A DNA stretch of 64,000 nt from the NCBI GenBank assembly GCA_018261935.1, contig JAGTRP010000015.1:118836-182835 (forward strand), given 5' to 3'. The position numbers and the translations under genes were made by a program. Below are positions 35,232 through 43,518 of this stretch, piece after piece; within the stretch, counting starts at the first letter, position 1, and every line of letters begins with the position of its first letter. The stretch is from Rhodocyclaceae bacterium. Lineage in GTDB: Bacteria; Pseudomonadota; Gammaproteobacteria; Burkholderiales; Rhodocyclaceae. The notes under the pieces were generated by a model that saw only the letters and a list, made by a program, of their open reading frames with translations, was not told the origin of the DNA and did not search any database.

Positions 35232-36098
35232 GCCCTGGCCGAATTCCTCAAGCCCCTGGCCAGCGAGGAGATCCTTTACGTGTCTAATCCCGGCAATGGC
35301 GGCGACGCCCTCATCGCCTGCGCCACCTACCAGCGTTTCGAGAACCTGGGCATCCGCTACCAGTGCATGGACCTGGACTGCCCGCCGGAGCGGACCCGGG
35401 GCCGCATCCTGGTCTACGGCGGCGGCGGCAACCTGGTGCATTTCTACGGCGAGGCCCGAGGCTTCATCCTCCGCCACCACCAGGGAGCCCGGCGCTTCAT
35501 CCTCCTGCCCCATACCGTCCGGGGCCATGGCGACCTGCTGCCCGGTCTCGGCCCCAATGTCGACATCATCTGTCGGGACCGGGACTCCTACGCCTACCTG
35601 CGGGGCCTGGACATGAAGGCGGAGGTCCGGCTCATGGACGACGTGGCCTTCGGCCTCGACGTGCCTGCCTTCATGGCGGCGGCCCGGGCCCGTTACTGGC
35701 CCCTGGTTTCCACCCGGACCCTGGCCTGGCGCAATGCCAAGCGCCTCATCCGTCGGAGCCTGCACCGCCTGCGCAACCCCTTCCGGCTGCGGGCGCTCAA
35801 CGCCTTCCGCACGGACGGGGAAAGAGCGGGGCGCCCCCTTCCCTTCGCCAACCTGGACGTTTCCCAGGTCTTCGCCGCCGACAACATGACCCGGGAATGC
35901 GCCGACGAGGCCAGCTACCGCATCCTCGGCTTCCTGGACGGCTTCGACGTCATCCACACCGACCGCCTCCACGTCTGCATCGGTGCCCTGCTCCTGGGAA
36001 AGACGGTGCATTTCCATGACAACTCCTATGGCAAGAACCGGGCGGTTTACGAGTACTCGATGCGGGGGAGGTTTGCGAAGGTGGTGTGGCATGGGTGA
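35187..36098 (+). CDS. polysaccharide pyruvyltransferase family protein, copy 2
   Basis: A 303-residue protein. EILYVSNPGNGGDALIACATYQRF and ILVYGGGGNLVHFYG are typical of the WcaK/CsaB/PssM pyruvyltransferase family, and the C-terminal VIHTDRLHVCIGALLLGKTVHFHDNSYGKN motif binds phosphoenolpyruvate in this family. It is not closely similar to copy 1. Its first 15 residues (MSDSLRADLQAPSGD) resemble the start of the serine acetyltransferase two genes on (MFDNIRADLKAHGGD). The last ~40 bases are G-rich in the same way as the GT61 3' end. Confidence 0.83.
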   Translation: MSDSLRADLQAPSGDALAEFLKPLASEEILYVSNPGNGGDALIACATYQRFENLGIRYQCMDLDCPPERTRGRILVYGGGGNLVHFYGEARGFILRHHQGARRFILLPHTVRGHGDLLPGLGPNVDIICRDRDSYAYLRGLDMKAEVRLMDDVAFGLDVPAFMAAARARYWPLVSTRTLAWRNAKRLIRRSLHRLRNPFRLRALNAFRTDGERAGRPLPFANLDVSQVFAADNMTRECADEASYRILGFLDGFDVIHTDRLHVCIGALLLGKTVHFHDNSYGKNRAVYEYSMRGRFAKVVWHG

Positions 36099-36129
36099 AG
36101 CCTGCAGCCATCGCCCGGTGACCTGGCGT

Positions 36130-36200
36130 ACCCGGCCGACCCGGTGAGGATAGCCATGTTCGATAACATCCGCGCCGATCTCAAAGCCCACGGCGGCGAC
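36130..36200 (+). repeat. 71-bp gene-start repeat, copy 2
   Basis: Partner of 35161-35231. It covers the ribosome site and first 15 codons of the serine acetyltransferase gene, whose N-terminus looks native to that family, so this is probably the original copy. Confidence 0.85.
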
Positions 36201-36704
36201 TGGGGGGCCCAGGGCTTCTGGGCCCTGGCGGTCTACCGCTTCGGGCGCTGGCGCTACCGGGTGCGGCCGGCCCTCCTGCGCAAGGCTTTCTCCCTCATCT
36301 ACCGCATCCTCTACAAGCTGGTGCAGATCGTGGCCGGCATCGAACTGCCCTGTGAAGTGCCCATCGGCCGGAATTTCGTCATCGATCACGGCGGCGGGGT
36401 GGTGGTCAGCGGCTATGCCCGCTTCGGCGACAACTGCCGCCTGCGCACCGGGGTGGTGATCGGGCTGCAGCGGGTGGAGGAGCCCTGCGCCCCGGCCATC
36501 GGCAACAACGTCGATATCGGGGCCGGCGCCAAGATCCTCGGCCCCGTCAGCATCGGCAACAACGTGGTCATCGGCGCCAACGCCGTGGTCCTGCGGGACG
36601 TCCCCGACAACTGCATGGCCCTGGGCGTCCCGGCCACGATCCGGAAAAGGACGAAGAAGCATGAGCCATCCGTTAAGCTATTTCCAGGCACTCTACGTCA
36701 TTAA
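36156..36704 (+). CDS. serine O-acetyltransferase-type acyltransferase (EPS cluster)
   Basis: A 182-residue left-handed beta-helix protein with hexapeptide repeats (IGNNVDIGAGAKILGPVSIGNNVVIGANAVVLRDVP). It has the short CysE-like form common in exosortase polysaccharide loci, with the conserved start NIRADLKAHGGDWGAQGFWAL. It probably acetylates a sugar or a precursor. The ATG at 36156 has GTGAGGA upstream; a GTG at 36144 would add four residues. It overlaps the following GT25 gene by 44 bases, the largest overlap in the locus. Confidence 0.85.
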   Translation: MFDNIRADLKAHGGDWGAQGFWALAVYRFGRWRYRVRPALLRKAFSLIYRILYKLVQIVAGIELPCEVPIGRNFVIDHGGGVVVSGYARFGDNCRLRTGVVIGLQRVEEPCAPAIGNNVDIGAGAKILGPVSIGNNVVIGANAVVLRDVPDNCMALGVPATIRKRTKKHEPSVKLFPGTLRH

Positions 36705-37380
36705 CCTGCCCAGCCGGGCCGACCGGCGGCGGGACATGGACCGGCAGCTGGCTGCCCTGGGCCTCGGCCTCGATCATCCCGCCGTGCGCCTCTTCCCCGC
36801 CATCCGCCCCGGGGCGCCGGCAGGTTTCCCCAGCATCGGCGCCCGGGGCTGCTTCCTGAGCCACCTGACCGTCCTCCGGGAAGCCCGGGAACGGCGCCTG
36901 CCGCGCCTCGCCATCCTGGAGGACGACCTCAATTTCGCCCCCGATTGCGGGCAGCGCCTCCCGGCCCTGGTGGACAGCCTGGCCGCCGCCGACTGGACCG
37001 TCTTCTACGGCGGCCACCGAATCGACGAGCCCCTCGGGGAGCCGGCCCCCGGCGGCCTCCTGGCCATCCCGTCCCAGACGGCGGTGCACACCACCCATTT
37101 CATCGCCTTGAACGGCCCCGTCGCCATCGCCGCCTGCGTCGCCCACCTGGAGGCCATCCTCGCCCGCCGCCCGGGCGATCCCCGGGGCGGCCCCATGCAC
37201 GTGGACGGGGCCTATACCTGGTTCCGCCGCGCCCACCCCGACGCAGCCACCCTCCTGGCGGTGCCCGAGCTGGGCTACCAGCGCAGTTCCCGCACCGATG
37301 TCCATGACCTGCGCTGGTTCGACCGCCTGCCGGTGGCCCGGGAGGCCGTGGCCTGGCTGCGGCAATGGAGGAACGCATGA
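36661..37380 (+). CDS. glycosyltransferase family 25 protein
   Basis: A 239-residue cytoplasmic enzyme of the LgtB/Lex2B type. Hallmarks are LYVINLPSRADRRRDMDRQL at the start, then GARGCFLSHLTVLREARERRLPRLAILEDDL with the GCxxSH and EDD motifs. It likely transfers galactose or a related sugar. The ATG is inside the 3' end of the acetyltransferase gene. The stop overlaps the next ATG by four bases. Confidence 0.88.
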   Translation: MSHPLSYFQALYVINLPSRADRRRDMDRQLAALGLGLDHPAVRLFPAIRPGAPAGFPSIGARGCFLSHLTVLREARERRLPRLAILEDDLNFAPDCGQRLPALVDSLAAADWTVFYGGHRIDEPLGEPAPGGLLAIPSQTAVHTTHFIALNGPVAIAACVAHLEAILARRPGDPRGGPMHVDGAYTWFRRAHPDAATLLAVPELGYQRSSRTDVHDLRWFDRLPVAREAVAWLRQWRNA

Positions 37381-38360
37381 AGGCCGGCGGTTTCGGGGTG
37401 GTCGCCATCGGCCGCAACGAGGGCCGGCGCCTGGGACGCTGCCTGACTTCGGCCTTCCTGTCCGCTTCCCGGGTGGTGTACGTGGATTCCGGCTCCTCCG
37501 ACAGCTCCGTCGCCCTGGCCAGGGCCCTGGGGGCGGAGGTGGTGGAACTCGACCCGGCCCGTCCCTTCACCGCGGCCCGGGCCCGCAACGCCGGATTCCG
37601 CCGCCTCCTGGAAATCGCCCCGGAGGTGGCCTACGTCCAGTTCGTGGACGGGGACTGCGAATTCATTCCCGGCTGGCTGGAAAACGCCCAGGCCTTCCTG
37701 GATCAGCACCCGGAGGTGGCGGTGGCGTGCGGCCGGCGCCGGGAGCGCCACGCCAGGCTCAGCATCTACAACCTCCTGTGCGACATGGAATGGGACACCC
37801 CGGCCGGGGACGCCCGGGCCTGCGGCGGCGACGCCATGGTGCGCCGCGCCGCCTTCGAGGCCAGCGGCGGCTTCCGGGAGGACCTCATCGCCGGCGAGGA
37901 GCCCGAGCTGTGCCTGCGCCTGCGGGCCGCCGGCTGGCGCATCTGGCGGCTGGACTCGGACATGGCCTGGCACGACGCCAACCTGGTGCGCTTCGGTCAA
38001 TGGTGGCAGCGCAGCCGGCGGGCCGGCCATGCCTTCGCCGAGGGGGCGGCCCTCCACGGCGGCCCCCCGGAGCGGCACTGGGTGCGGGAAAGCGCCAGCG
38101 CCCTCGGCTGGGGCCTCGTCCTGCCCCTCCTCGTCGCCGGGCTGGCCATGGCCGGCGGCCCCGGCTGGCTCGCCCTCCTCGCCCTCTACCCCCTGCAGGT
38201 GGCGCGCCTGGCCTGGCGGGGTCGGCGCCCCAGCCGGCGGGAAAACACCTGGCGGGCGATTTTCCTGGTCCTCGGCAAATTCCCGGAAATGCTCGGCGTC
38301 CTCACCTACCTGGACCGCCGCCTCAGGGGCGGCGAGACGCGGCTGATCGAATACAAGTAA
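37377..38360 (+). CDS. glycosyltransferase family 2 protein
   Basis: A 327-residue GT-A enzyme: VVAIGRNEGRRLGRCL, VDSGSSDSS, and QFVDGDCEFIPGW with the DxD-type motif. The acceptor region is LIAGEEPELCLRLRAAGW. The C-terminal third has two hydrophobic segments, suggesting membrane attachment. The ATG at 37377 (GGAGGAACGC upstream, ATGA overlap with the previous stop) is preferred to one four codons upstream. Confidence 0.88.
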   Translation: MKAGGFGVVAIGRNEGRRLGRCLTSAFLSASRVVYVDSGSSDSSVALARALGAEVVELDPARPFTAARARNAGFRRLLEIAPEVAYVQFVDGDCEFIPGWLENAQAFLDQHPEVAVACGRRRERHARLSIYNLLCDMEWDTPAGDARACGGDAMVRRAAFEASGGFREDLIAGEEPELCLRLRAAGWRIWRLDSDMAWHDANLVRFGQWWQRSRRAGHAFAEGAALHGGPPERHWVRESASALGWGLVLPLLVAGLAMAGGPGWLALLALYPLQVARLAWRGRRPSRRENTWRAIFLVLGKFPEMLGVLTYLDRRLRGGETRLIEYK

Positions 38361-38363
38361 GCC

Positions 38364-39635
38364 ATGCCCCAAGCCGTCGCCTACCTCGTCAACCAGTACC
38401 CCATGGTGAGCCACAGCTTCGTGCGGCGGGAAATCCATGCCCTCGAAAGGCAGGGCTGCGCCGTCCTGCGCCTGGCCCTGCGGGGCTGGGACGCCGAACT
38501 GGTGGACCGGGCGGACCACCGGGAGCAGGCCGCCACCCGCTACATCCTCGGCCCCGGCCTGGCCGGCCTCCTGTGGTCCGGGCTCGGCGCCGCCCTGGAG
38601 CGGCCCCGGAACCTGCTCTCGGCCCTCCGGCTGGCCCTCGGCATGGCGCGGCGCTCCGACCGGCCGCTCCCCTACCACCTGGCCTACCTGCTGGAGGCCT
38701 GCCGCTGCCTCCACTGGATGCGGGAGTTCGGGGCCACCCACGTGCATGCCCATTTCGGCACCAATTCCGCCGAAGTCGCCATGCTCGCCGCCGCCCTGGG
38801 GGGGGAGGGCTACAGCTACAGCTTCACCGTCCACGGCCCCGAGGAATTCGACCGCCCCGAGGCCATCGGCCTGCCGGAGAAGATCCGCCGCGCCGCCTTC
38901 GTGGCCGCCGTCAGCTCCTATGGCCGGGGCCAGCTCTACCGCTGGGCGACCGTGGACGACTGGTCCAAGCTGGAAGTGGTGCGCTGCGGCCTGGAGGCGG
39001 CCTTCCACCCCCTGGCGCCGACGCCCCCGGAGGCCGCCCCGCGCCTCGTCTGCGTCGGCCGCCTGTGCCGCCAGAAGGGCCAGCTCCTCCTGCTCGAAGC
39101 CGCTGCCCGCCTGGTCCGCCAGGGCCAGGATTTCGACCTGATCCTGGCCGGGGACGGCGAGATGCGCCCGGAAATCGAGGCCGCCATCGCCCGCCTGGGC
39201 CTCGAAAGCCGGGTCCGCATCACCGGCTGGATCACCGGCGCCGAGGTGCGCCGGGAAATCCTCGCCGCCCGGGCCCTGGTCCTGCCCAGCTTTGCCGAGG
39301 GCCTGCCGGTGGTGCTGATGGAAGCCCTGGCCCTGGGACGCCCGGTACTCACCACCTGGATCGCCGGCATCCCCGAACTGGTGGTGCCCGGCGAGAATGG
39401 CTGGCTCTTCCCGTCGGGCTCCGTGGACGACCTGGCGGCGGCCATGGCCGACTGCCTGGCCTTGCCGATGGAAACGCTGATGCGCATGGGGGAGGCCGGC
39501 CAGGCCCGGGTCCTGCGCCAGCATTGCGTGGACCGGGAAGCGGCCCGGCTGGCCGAACTCTTCGGCCGCCGCGGGGAAGCCGGCGAGGCGGCGCCGGCGG
39601 CCCGGCCGGCGAGCCCGGCGGAGAGCGGACCGTGA
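38364..39635 (+). CDS. glycosyltransferase family 4 protein (colanic-acid type)
   Basis: A 423-residue GT-B enzyme. The N-terminal VAYLVNQYPMVSHSFVRREI motif is typical of WcaL-like colanic acid transferases. HAHFGTNSAEVAMLAA follows, and the C-terminal nucleotide-binding half has FAEGLPVVLMEALALGRPVL with the E-x7-E motif. It adds a sugar to the growing repeat unit. The Ala/Pro-rich C-terminal tail is extra. Confidence 0.9.
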   Translation: MPQAVAYLVNQYPMVSHSFVRREIHALERQGCAVLRLALRGWDAELVDRADHREQAATRYILGPGLAGLLWSGLGAALERPRNLLSALRLALGMARRSDRPLPYHLAYLLEACRCLHWMREFGATHVHAHFGTNSAEVAMLAAALGGEGYSYSFTVHGPEEFDRPEAIGLPEKIRRAAFVAAVSSYGRGQLYRWATVDDWSKLEVVRCGLEAAFHPLAPTPPEAAPRLVCVGRLCRQKGQLLLLEAAARLVRQGQDFDLILAGDGEMRPEIEAAIARLGLESRVRITGWITGAEVRREILAARALVLPSFAEGLPVVLMEALALGRPVLTTWIAGIPELVVPGENGWLFPSGSVDDLAAAMADCLALPMETLMRMGEAGQARVLRQHCVDREAARLAELFGRRGEAGEAAPAARPASPAESGP

Positions 39636-40819
39636 TCGGCGCCGCCGCTTTCCTGACCGCCCTGGCCGCCGCCCTCCTGGCGGTGCCCGTGCTGGTCCTC
39701 GCCGTCCAGGTGGCGGCCGCTCGACCCGCCCGGCCGCCCGGCCCGCCCCCGGGCGGGCGCCGCCCGCGGCTGGCGGTCCTGGTGCCGGCCCACGACGAGG
39801 CCGCCGGCATCGCCGCCACCCTCGACAGCATCCAGGCCCAACTGGCCCCCGGGGACCGCCTGCTGGTGGTGGCCGACAACTGCACCGACGCCACCGCCGA
39901 CCTGGCCCGCGCCCGGGGGGCCAAGGTGCTGGAGCGCCGGTCCCCCTGGCGCCGGGGCAAGGGCTATGCCCTGGATTTCGGCATCCGCCGGCTGGAGGCC
40001 GAGCCGCCGGAAGTGGTAGTGATCGTGGATGCCGACTGCGCCCTCGCCCCCGGCACCCTGGATGCCCTGGCCCGGTGCTGCGCCGCCTCAGGCCGGCCGG
40101 TGCAGGCCGTGGATCTCATGCACGCGCCGCCGGGCGCTCCCCTCAAGACCCGGGTGGCGGAATTCGCCTGGACCGTGAAGAACCGGGTGCGGCCCCTGGG
40201 CTTTCACCGCCTGGGCCTGCCCTGCCAGCTCATGGGGACCGGCATGGCCTTCCCCTGGCCCCTCATCGCCCGGGCGGCCCTGGCCAGCAGCCACCTCACC
40301 GAAGACCTGCTCCTGGGGCTCGACCTCGCCCGCGCCGGGAGCCCGCCCCTGTTCTGCCCCGAGGGCCTGGTGAGCAGCCGGTTTCCGGCCGACGCCGAGG
40401 GCCTCTGGGCCCAGCGCACCCGCTGGGAGCACGGTCATCTCGGCCTCATCGCCGGCAGGGCGCCCCGCCTCCTCCTGGAAGCCCTGGGCCGGCGCAACGG
40501 CCCTCTGCTGGCCCTGGCCCTCGACCTGGCGGTGCCGCCCCTGGCCCTCCTCTGCCTCCTGGTGCTGGCCCTCGCCGCAGCGGCCGGGCTTCTCCTGGCC
40601 CTGGGCGCATCCCCCGTCCCCTTCGCCCTGGCCCTCGGGGAGGCGGTCCTCCTGGCGGTCTCGGTATTCGCCGCCTGGTGGCGCTTCGGGCGGGAATCCA
40701 TTGCCCTCGGCGACCTCCTGGCCGCCGCGGCCTATGTCCTGTGGAAACTGCCCCTCTACCGGAGATTCCTGGCCGGGCGCCAGGTGGAGTGGGTGCGTTC
40801 GAAACGGGAGGAACCATGA
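39632..40819 (+). CDS. membrane-bound glycosyltransferase family 2 protein
   Basis: A 395-residue processive-type GT2 with an N-terminal span (about 3-27), the LAVLVPAHDEAAGIAATL start of the GT-A fold, VADNCTDAT, and VVIVDADCALAPG. The RTRWEHGH motif replaces the QxxRW of cellulose synthase-type enzymes. Two or three C-terminal spans (about 285-360) follow. The start is GTG at 39632, overlapping the previous stop (GTGA). Confidence 0.87.
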   Translation: MIGAAAFLTALAAALLAVPVLVLAVQVAAARPARPPGPPPGGRRPRLAVLVPAHDEAAGIAATLDSIQAQLAPGDRLLVVADNCTDATADLARARGAKVLERRSPWRRGKGYALDFGIRRLEAEPPEVVVIVDADCALAPGTLDALARCCAASGRPVQAVDLMHAPPGAPLKTRVAEFAWTVKNRVRPLGFHRLGLPCQLMGTGMAFPWPLIARAALASSHLTEDLLLGLDLARAGSPPLFCPEGLVSSRFPADAEGLWAQRTRWEHGHLGLIAGRAPRLLLEALGRRNGPLLALALDLAVPPLALLCLLVLALAAAAGLLLALGASPVPFALALGEAVLLAVSVFAAWWRFGRESIALGDLLAAAAYVLWKLPLYRRFLAGRQVEWVRSKREEP

Positions 40820-41967
40820 ATCCGTCCTTGCCCTGGCGGGCCGGCACGGCGCCGGATTTCGGCCGGGATGTCCATTGCCTGCTGGGCCTGCCCATCGACG
40901 CCGTGGACATGGCCCAGGCCACGGACGCCCTGCGCCGCGCCATCCGGCTGCGCCGGGCCTGCTTCCTGTCCACCCCGAACCTCAACTTCCTGGTCGCCAG
41001 CCAGTCCGACGCCGCCTTCCGCCGTTCGGTCATCGACAGCGACCTGGCCGTCGCCGACGGCATGCCCCTGGTGTGGATGGCCCGGCTCCTGGGCATCCCC
41101 CTGGCCGGGCGGGTGGCGGGGTCGACCCTCCTGGAGCGCCTGCGCCGCTCCGCCGAGGGCGACCCGGTCAAGGTCTTCTTCTTCGGCGGCCCGGAAGGGG
41201 CGGCGGAAGCCGCCTGCCGCGCCCTCGGCCGGGAGAAGGCTGGCCTGCGGGGGGGCCTGCGCTGCGCCGGCTACCTCTCCCCCGGCTTCGGCTCGGTCGC
41301 CGACCTGAGCGCCCCGGCCCTCATCGAGCGCATCAACGCCAGCGGCGCCGACTTCCTGGTGGTGGCCCTGGGGGCCCGGAAGGGCCAGGCCTGGATCCAG
41401 CGCAACCGGGCCCGCCTGACGGTGCCGGTGGTGAGCCACCTGGGGGCGGCGGTCAATTTCGTCGCCGGGACGGTGAGCCGGGCCCCGCCCTGGATGCAGA
41501 ACGCCGGGCTGGAGTGGCTGTGGCGGATCAAGGAGGAGCCCGCCCTGTGGCGCCGCTACGGCCGCGACGGCCTTGCCCTCGCCCGCCTGTTCCTGACCCG
41601 GGTGCTACCCCACGCCTGGTTCCTGTGGCGGCATCGCCCCGCCCCCCGGGACTTGGCGGCGGCCGCCGTCCATATCGACCTGGGGGAAAGCCGCTGCCGC
41701 CTCGCCCTCCATGGCGCCTGGGCGCGGGAGAACCTGAGGCTTTTCCGGGACTGCCTGTCCCGGGACTACCTCGCCGGCCTCGACCTGCACCTGGACCTCG
41801 GCGCGGTGACCTATGTGGACAGCGCCTTCGTCGGCCTGCTCCTGCTACTCCACGGCTACCAGCTGCGCCAGGGCCGGGAATTGCGGATCGACCCGGTGCC
41901 GGCGGCGGTGCGGCGGGTCTTCCATTACGGCTGCTGCGAATTCCTGCTATGCCCGCCCACCGGCTAG
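40816..41967 (+). CDS. WecG/TagA/CpsF-type glycosyltransferase fused to a STAS domain
   Basis: A 383-residue protein. Residues about 20-245 form a complete GT26 (WecG/TagA/CpsF) enzyme, with LSTPNLNFLVASQSDAAFRR, SDLAVADGMPLVWMARLLG and VKVFFFGG. Residues about 285-380 form a STAS-like domain, with VHIDLGESRCRLALHG, LDLHLDLGAVTYVDSAFVG (Ser336 at the usual phospho-site position) and a final helix. The GT part would transfer an N-acetyl-mannosamine-type sugar to a lipid-linked acceptor. A STAS domain usually serves as a regulatory switch, so enzyme activity could be controlled by partner proteins or phosphorylation. ATG at 40816 has GGGAGGAACC upstream. Confidence 0.85.
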   Translation: MNPSLPWRAGTAPDFGRDVHCLLGLPIDAVDMAQATDALRRAIRLRRACFLSTPNLNFLVASQSDAAFRRSVIDSDLAVADGMPLVWMARLLGIPLAGRVAGSTLLERLRRSAEGDPVKVFFFGGPEGAAEAACRALGREKAGLRGGLRCAGYLSPGFGSVADLSAPALIERINASGADFLVVALGARKGQAWIQRNRARLTVPVVSHLGAAVNFVAGTVSRAPPWMQNAGLEWLWRIKEEPALWRRYGRDGLALARLFLTRVLPHAWFLWRHRPAPRDLAAAAVHIDLGESRCRLALHGAWARENLRLFRDCLSRDYLAGLDLHLDLGAVTYVDSAFVGLLLLLHGYQLRQGRELRIDPVPAAVRRVFHYGCCEFLLCPPTG

Positions 41968-42635
41968 CCGTCCTCCTCGCCGCCCTGATGGCGACCGCCA
42001 GCGTCGGCGCCCTGGTCGCCCGGCCCACCGCGCGGGTGGCCGACCAGGGGCCGCCGGTGGTGCTGGACGCCATGGTCCCCCGCCAGTTCGGCACCTGGCG
42101 GGAGGAACCCCAGCCCGCCAACCAGGTGGTGAATCCCCAGACCCAGCAGCTCCTGGACCGGCTCTACAGCCAGATCCTCTCCCGCACCTATGTCAATGGC
42201 GAGGGCTACCGCGTCATGCTTTCCATCGCCTACGGCGGCGACCAGCGGGAAGGCATGGCGGCCCACCGGCCGGAGGTCTGCTACCCGGCCCAGGGCTTCC
42301 TGCTGTTGGACAGCCAGCCGGTGGCGCTTTCCACCCCCTTCGGCAGGCTCCCGGCCCGCCGCCTCTTCGCCACCCAGGGGGCGCGCCAGGAGCCGGTCAC
42401 CTACTGGTACACCGTCGGCAACGAGACCGTCGGCGACGGCCTGCGCAAGAAGCTGGTGGAAATGCGCTTCGGCCTCACCGGCCGCATTCCCGACGGCCTC
42501 CTCTTCCGGGTCTCCTCCATCGACCCGGACCGGGTCCGGGCCGCCCGGATGCAGGACCAGTTCATCGTCCAGCTCCTGGGCGCCATGCCGGCCTCGGACC
42601 GGCTGCGGCTGAGCGGACTGGGGACGGGGCGCTAG
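41949..42635 (+). CDS. epsI: exosortase-associated protein EpsI
   Basis: A 228-residue protein with an N-terminal signal anchor (about 4-24) and a periplasmic domain. The conserved AAHRPEVCYPAQGF motif and YWYTVGNETVGDGL segment define the EpsI family. EpsI is found with, or fused to, exosortases and is thought to help process or export; its chemistry is not established. It overlaps the preceding gene by 19 bases. Its stop TAG shares the CTAG palindrome with the stop of a degenerate GST fragment on the other strand. Confidence 0.88.
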   Translation: MPAHRLAVLLAALMATASVGALVARPTARVADQGPPVVLDAMVPRQFGTWREEPQPANQVVNPQTQQLLDRLYSQILSRTYVNGEGYRVMLSIAYGGDQREGMAAHRPEVCYPAQGFLLLDSQPVALSTPFGRLPARRLFATQGARQEPVTYWYTVGNETVGDGLRKKLVEMRFGLTGRIPDGLLFRVSSIDPDRVRAARMQDQFIVQLLGAMPASDRLRLSGLGTGR

Positions 42636-42678
42636 GCCAGCCCTTCTTCCTTGAGGGCCGCCTGCACCGCCGGGCGGG
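42556..42678. repeat. 123-bp direct repeat flanking the TA cassette, copy 1
   Basis: It matches 43519-43641 without gaps, 116 of 123 positions; the last 84 bases (42595-42678) are identical. It contains the last ~26 codons of epsI plus, on the minus strand, a copy of the last ~15 codons of the GST gene. Confidence 0.95.
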
Positions 42679-42710
42679 CGGCGATGCGAGCGGACGATGG
42701 GGGTCAGGGC

Positions 42711-42757
42711 TTGAAACAATGGGCAGATAGCCTAGAATCTGACCCATCAGGTCAGAT
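42711..42757 (+). promoter_or_regulatory. promoter and operator of the TA cassette
   Basis: TTGAAA (42711-42716) and TAGAAT (42733-42738) are spaced by 16 bases. A perfect inverted repeat, ATCTGACC-N5-GGTCAGAT (42737-42757), overlaps the -10 box and start point. This is the expected arrangement for autorepression by a Phd/YefM antitoxin. A GGAGG at 42763-42767 serves as ribosome site. Confidence 0.75.
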
Positions 42758-42771
42758 TTAATGGAGGCATT

Positions 42772-43023
42772 ATGCAAACGTGGCAAATGCAGGCAGCCAA
42801 GGCCCACATCTCGGAGGTAGTCAAGCGCGCCCAAAGCCAGGGGCCGCAGGAGATCACCCTGCACGGCCGCCCCGTGGCTGTGGTGATTTCCCGGGAAACC
42901 TATGACCGCTTGTCCGGCGCCGGGGATTCGCTAGTGGAATTCATGCGCCGTTCCCCTCTGCATGGGCAGGACGACATCGAATTCGAGCGCGATCGAAGCG
43001 ACACCCGTGAGGTGGAATTTTGA
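42772..43023 (+). CDS. Phd/YefM-family antitoxin
   Basis: An 83-residue protein. The N-terminal MQTWQMQAAKAHISEVVKRA and ITLHGRPVAVVISRETYDRL blocks are the Phd/YefM DNA-binding fold. The acidic C-terminal tail (DDIEFERDRSDTREVEF) is the usual toxin-binding segment. It neutralises the downstream PIN toxin and, with it, represses the promoter. The gene overlaps the toxin gene by four bases. Confidence 0.9.
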   Translation: MQTWQMQAAKAHISEVVKRAQSQGPQEITLHGRPVAVVISRETYDRLSGAGDSLVEFMRRSPLHGQDDIEFERDRSDTREVEF

Positions 43024-43433
43024 GCTACCTGGTGGACACCAATGTGCTATCCGAACTCAAACGCAAGACGCCCAATGCCGGCGTGGTGGAATGGTTTGCC
43101 CACAGGCCGGCCAGTACCCTGTTCCTGAGCGTGCTCACCCTGGGCGAAATTCGGAAGGGCATCGAAGGCATTGCGGATGCCCAGCGGCGAACCACCCTGC
43201 TCGACTGGCTCGAAACCGATTTGCCGGCTTTTTTCAGCGGCCGCATCCTGCCCGTGGATGCCCGGGTCGCCGACCGCTGGGGACGCCTGCAGGCAGCCGC
43301 CGGCCGCCCCGTTCCCGCCATCGACAGCCTGCTGGCCGCCACCGCCCTGGCCCACGATCTGGTCATGGTTACCCGAAACACGCGGGATTTCGGCGGCTTC
43401 GGGTTGCAAGTCATCGATCCCTGGTCGGATTGA
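43020..43433 (+). CDS. vapC: PIN-domain VapC-family toxin
   Basis: A 137-residue ribonuclease of the PIN/VapC type. The acidic active-site residues are present: Asp in YLVDTNVLSEL (first Asp), Glu in LTLGEIRKGI, Asp in PAIDSLLAATA and Asp in VTRNTRDFGG. The start is TTG at 43020, overlapping the antitoxin stop (TTGA); no ATG or GTG is available at that point. VapC toxins cut tRNA or rRNA. Confidence 0.9.
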   Translation: MSYLVDTNVLSELKRKTPNAGVVEWFAHRPASTLFLSVLTLGEIRKGIEGIADAQRRTTLLDWLETDLPAFFSGRILPVDARVADRWGRLQAAAGRPVPAIDSLLAATALAHDLVMVTRNTRDFGGFGLQVIDPWSD

Positions 43434-43518
43434 GTTCTTTCGATTTTCCTACCCCGGCCACACGACCACACCAATCACTACTGCCCAGACACCGGCGATA
43501 GTCGGCGACGAAGGGGAA

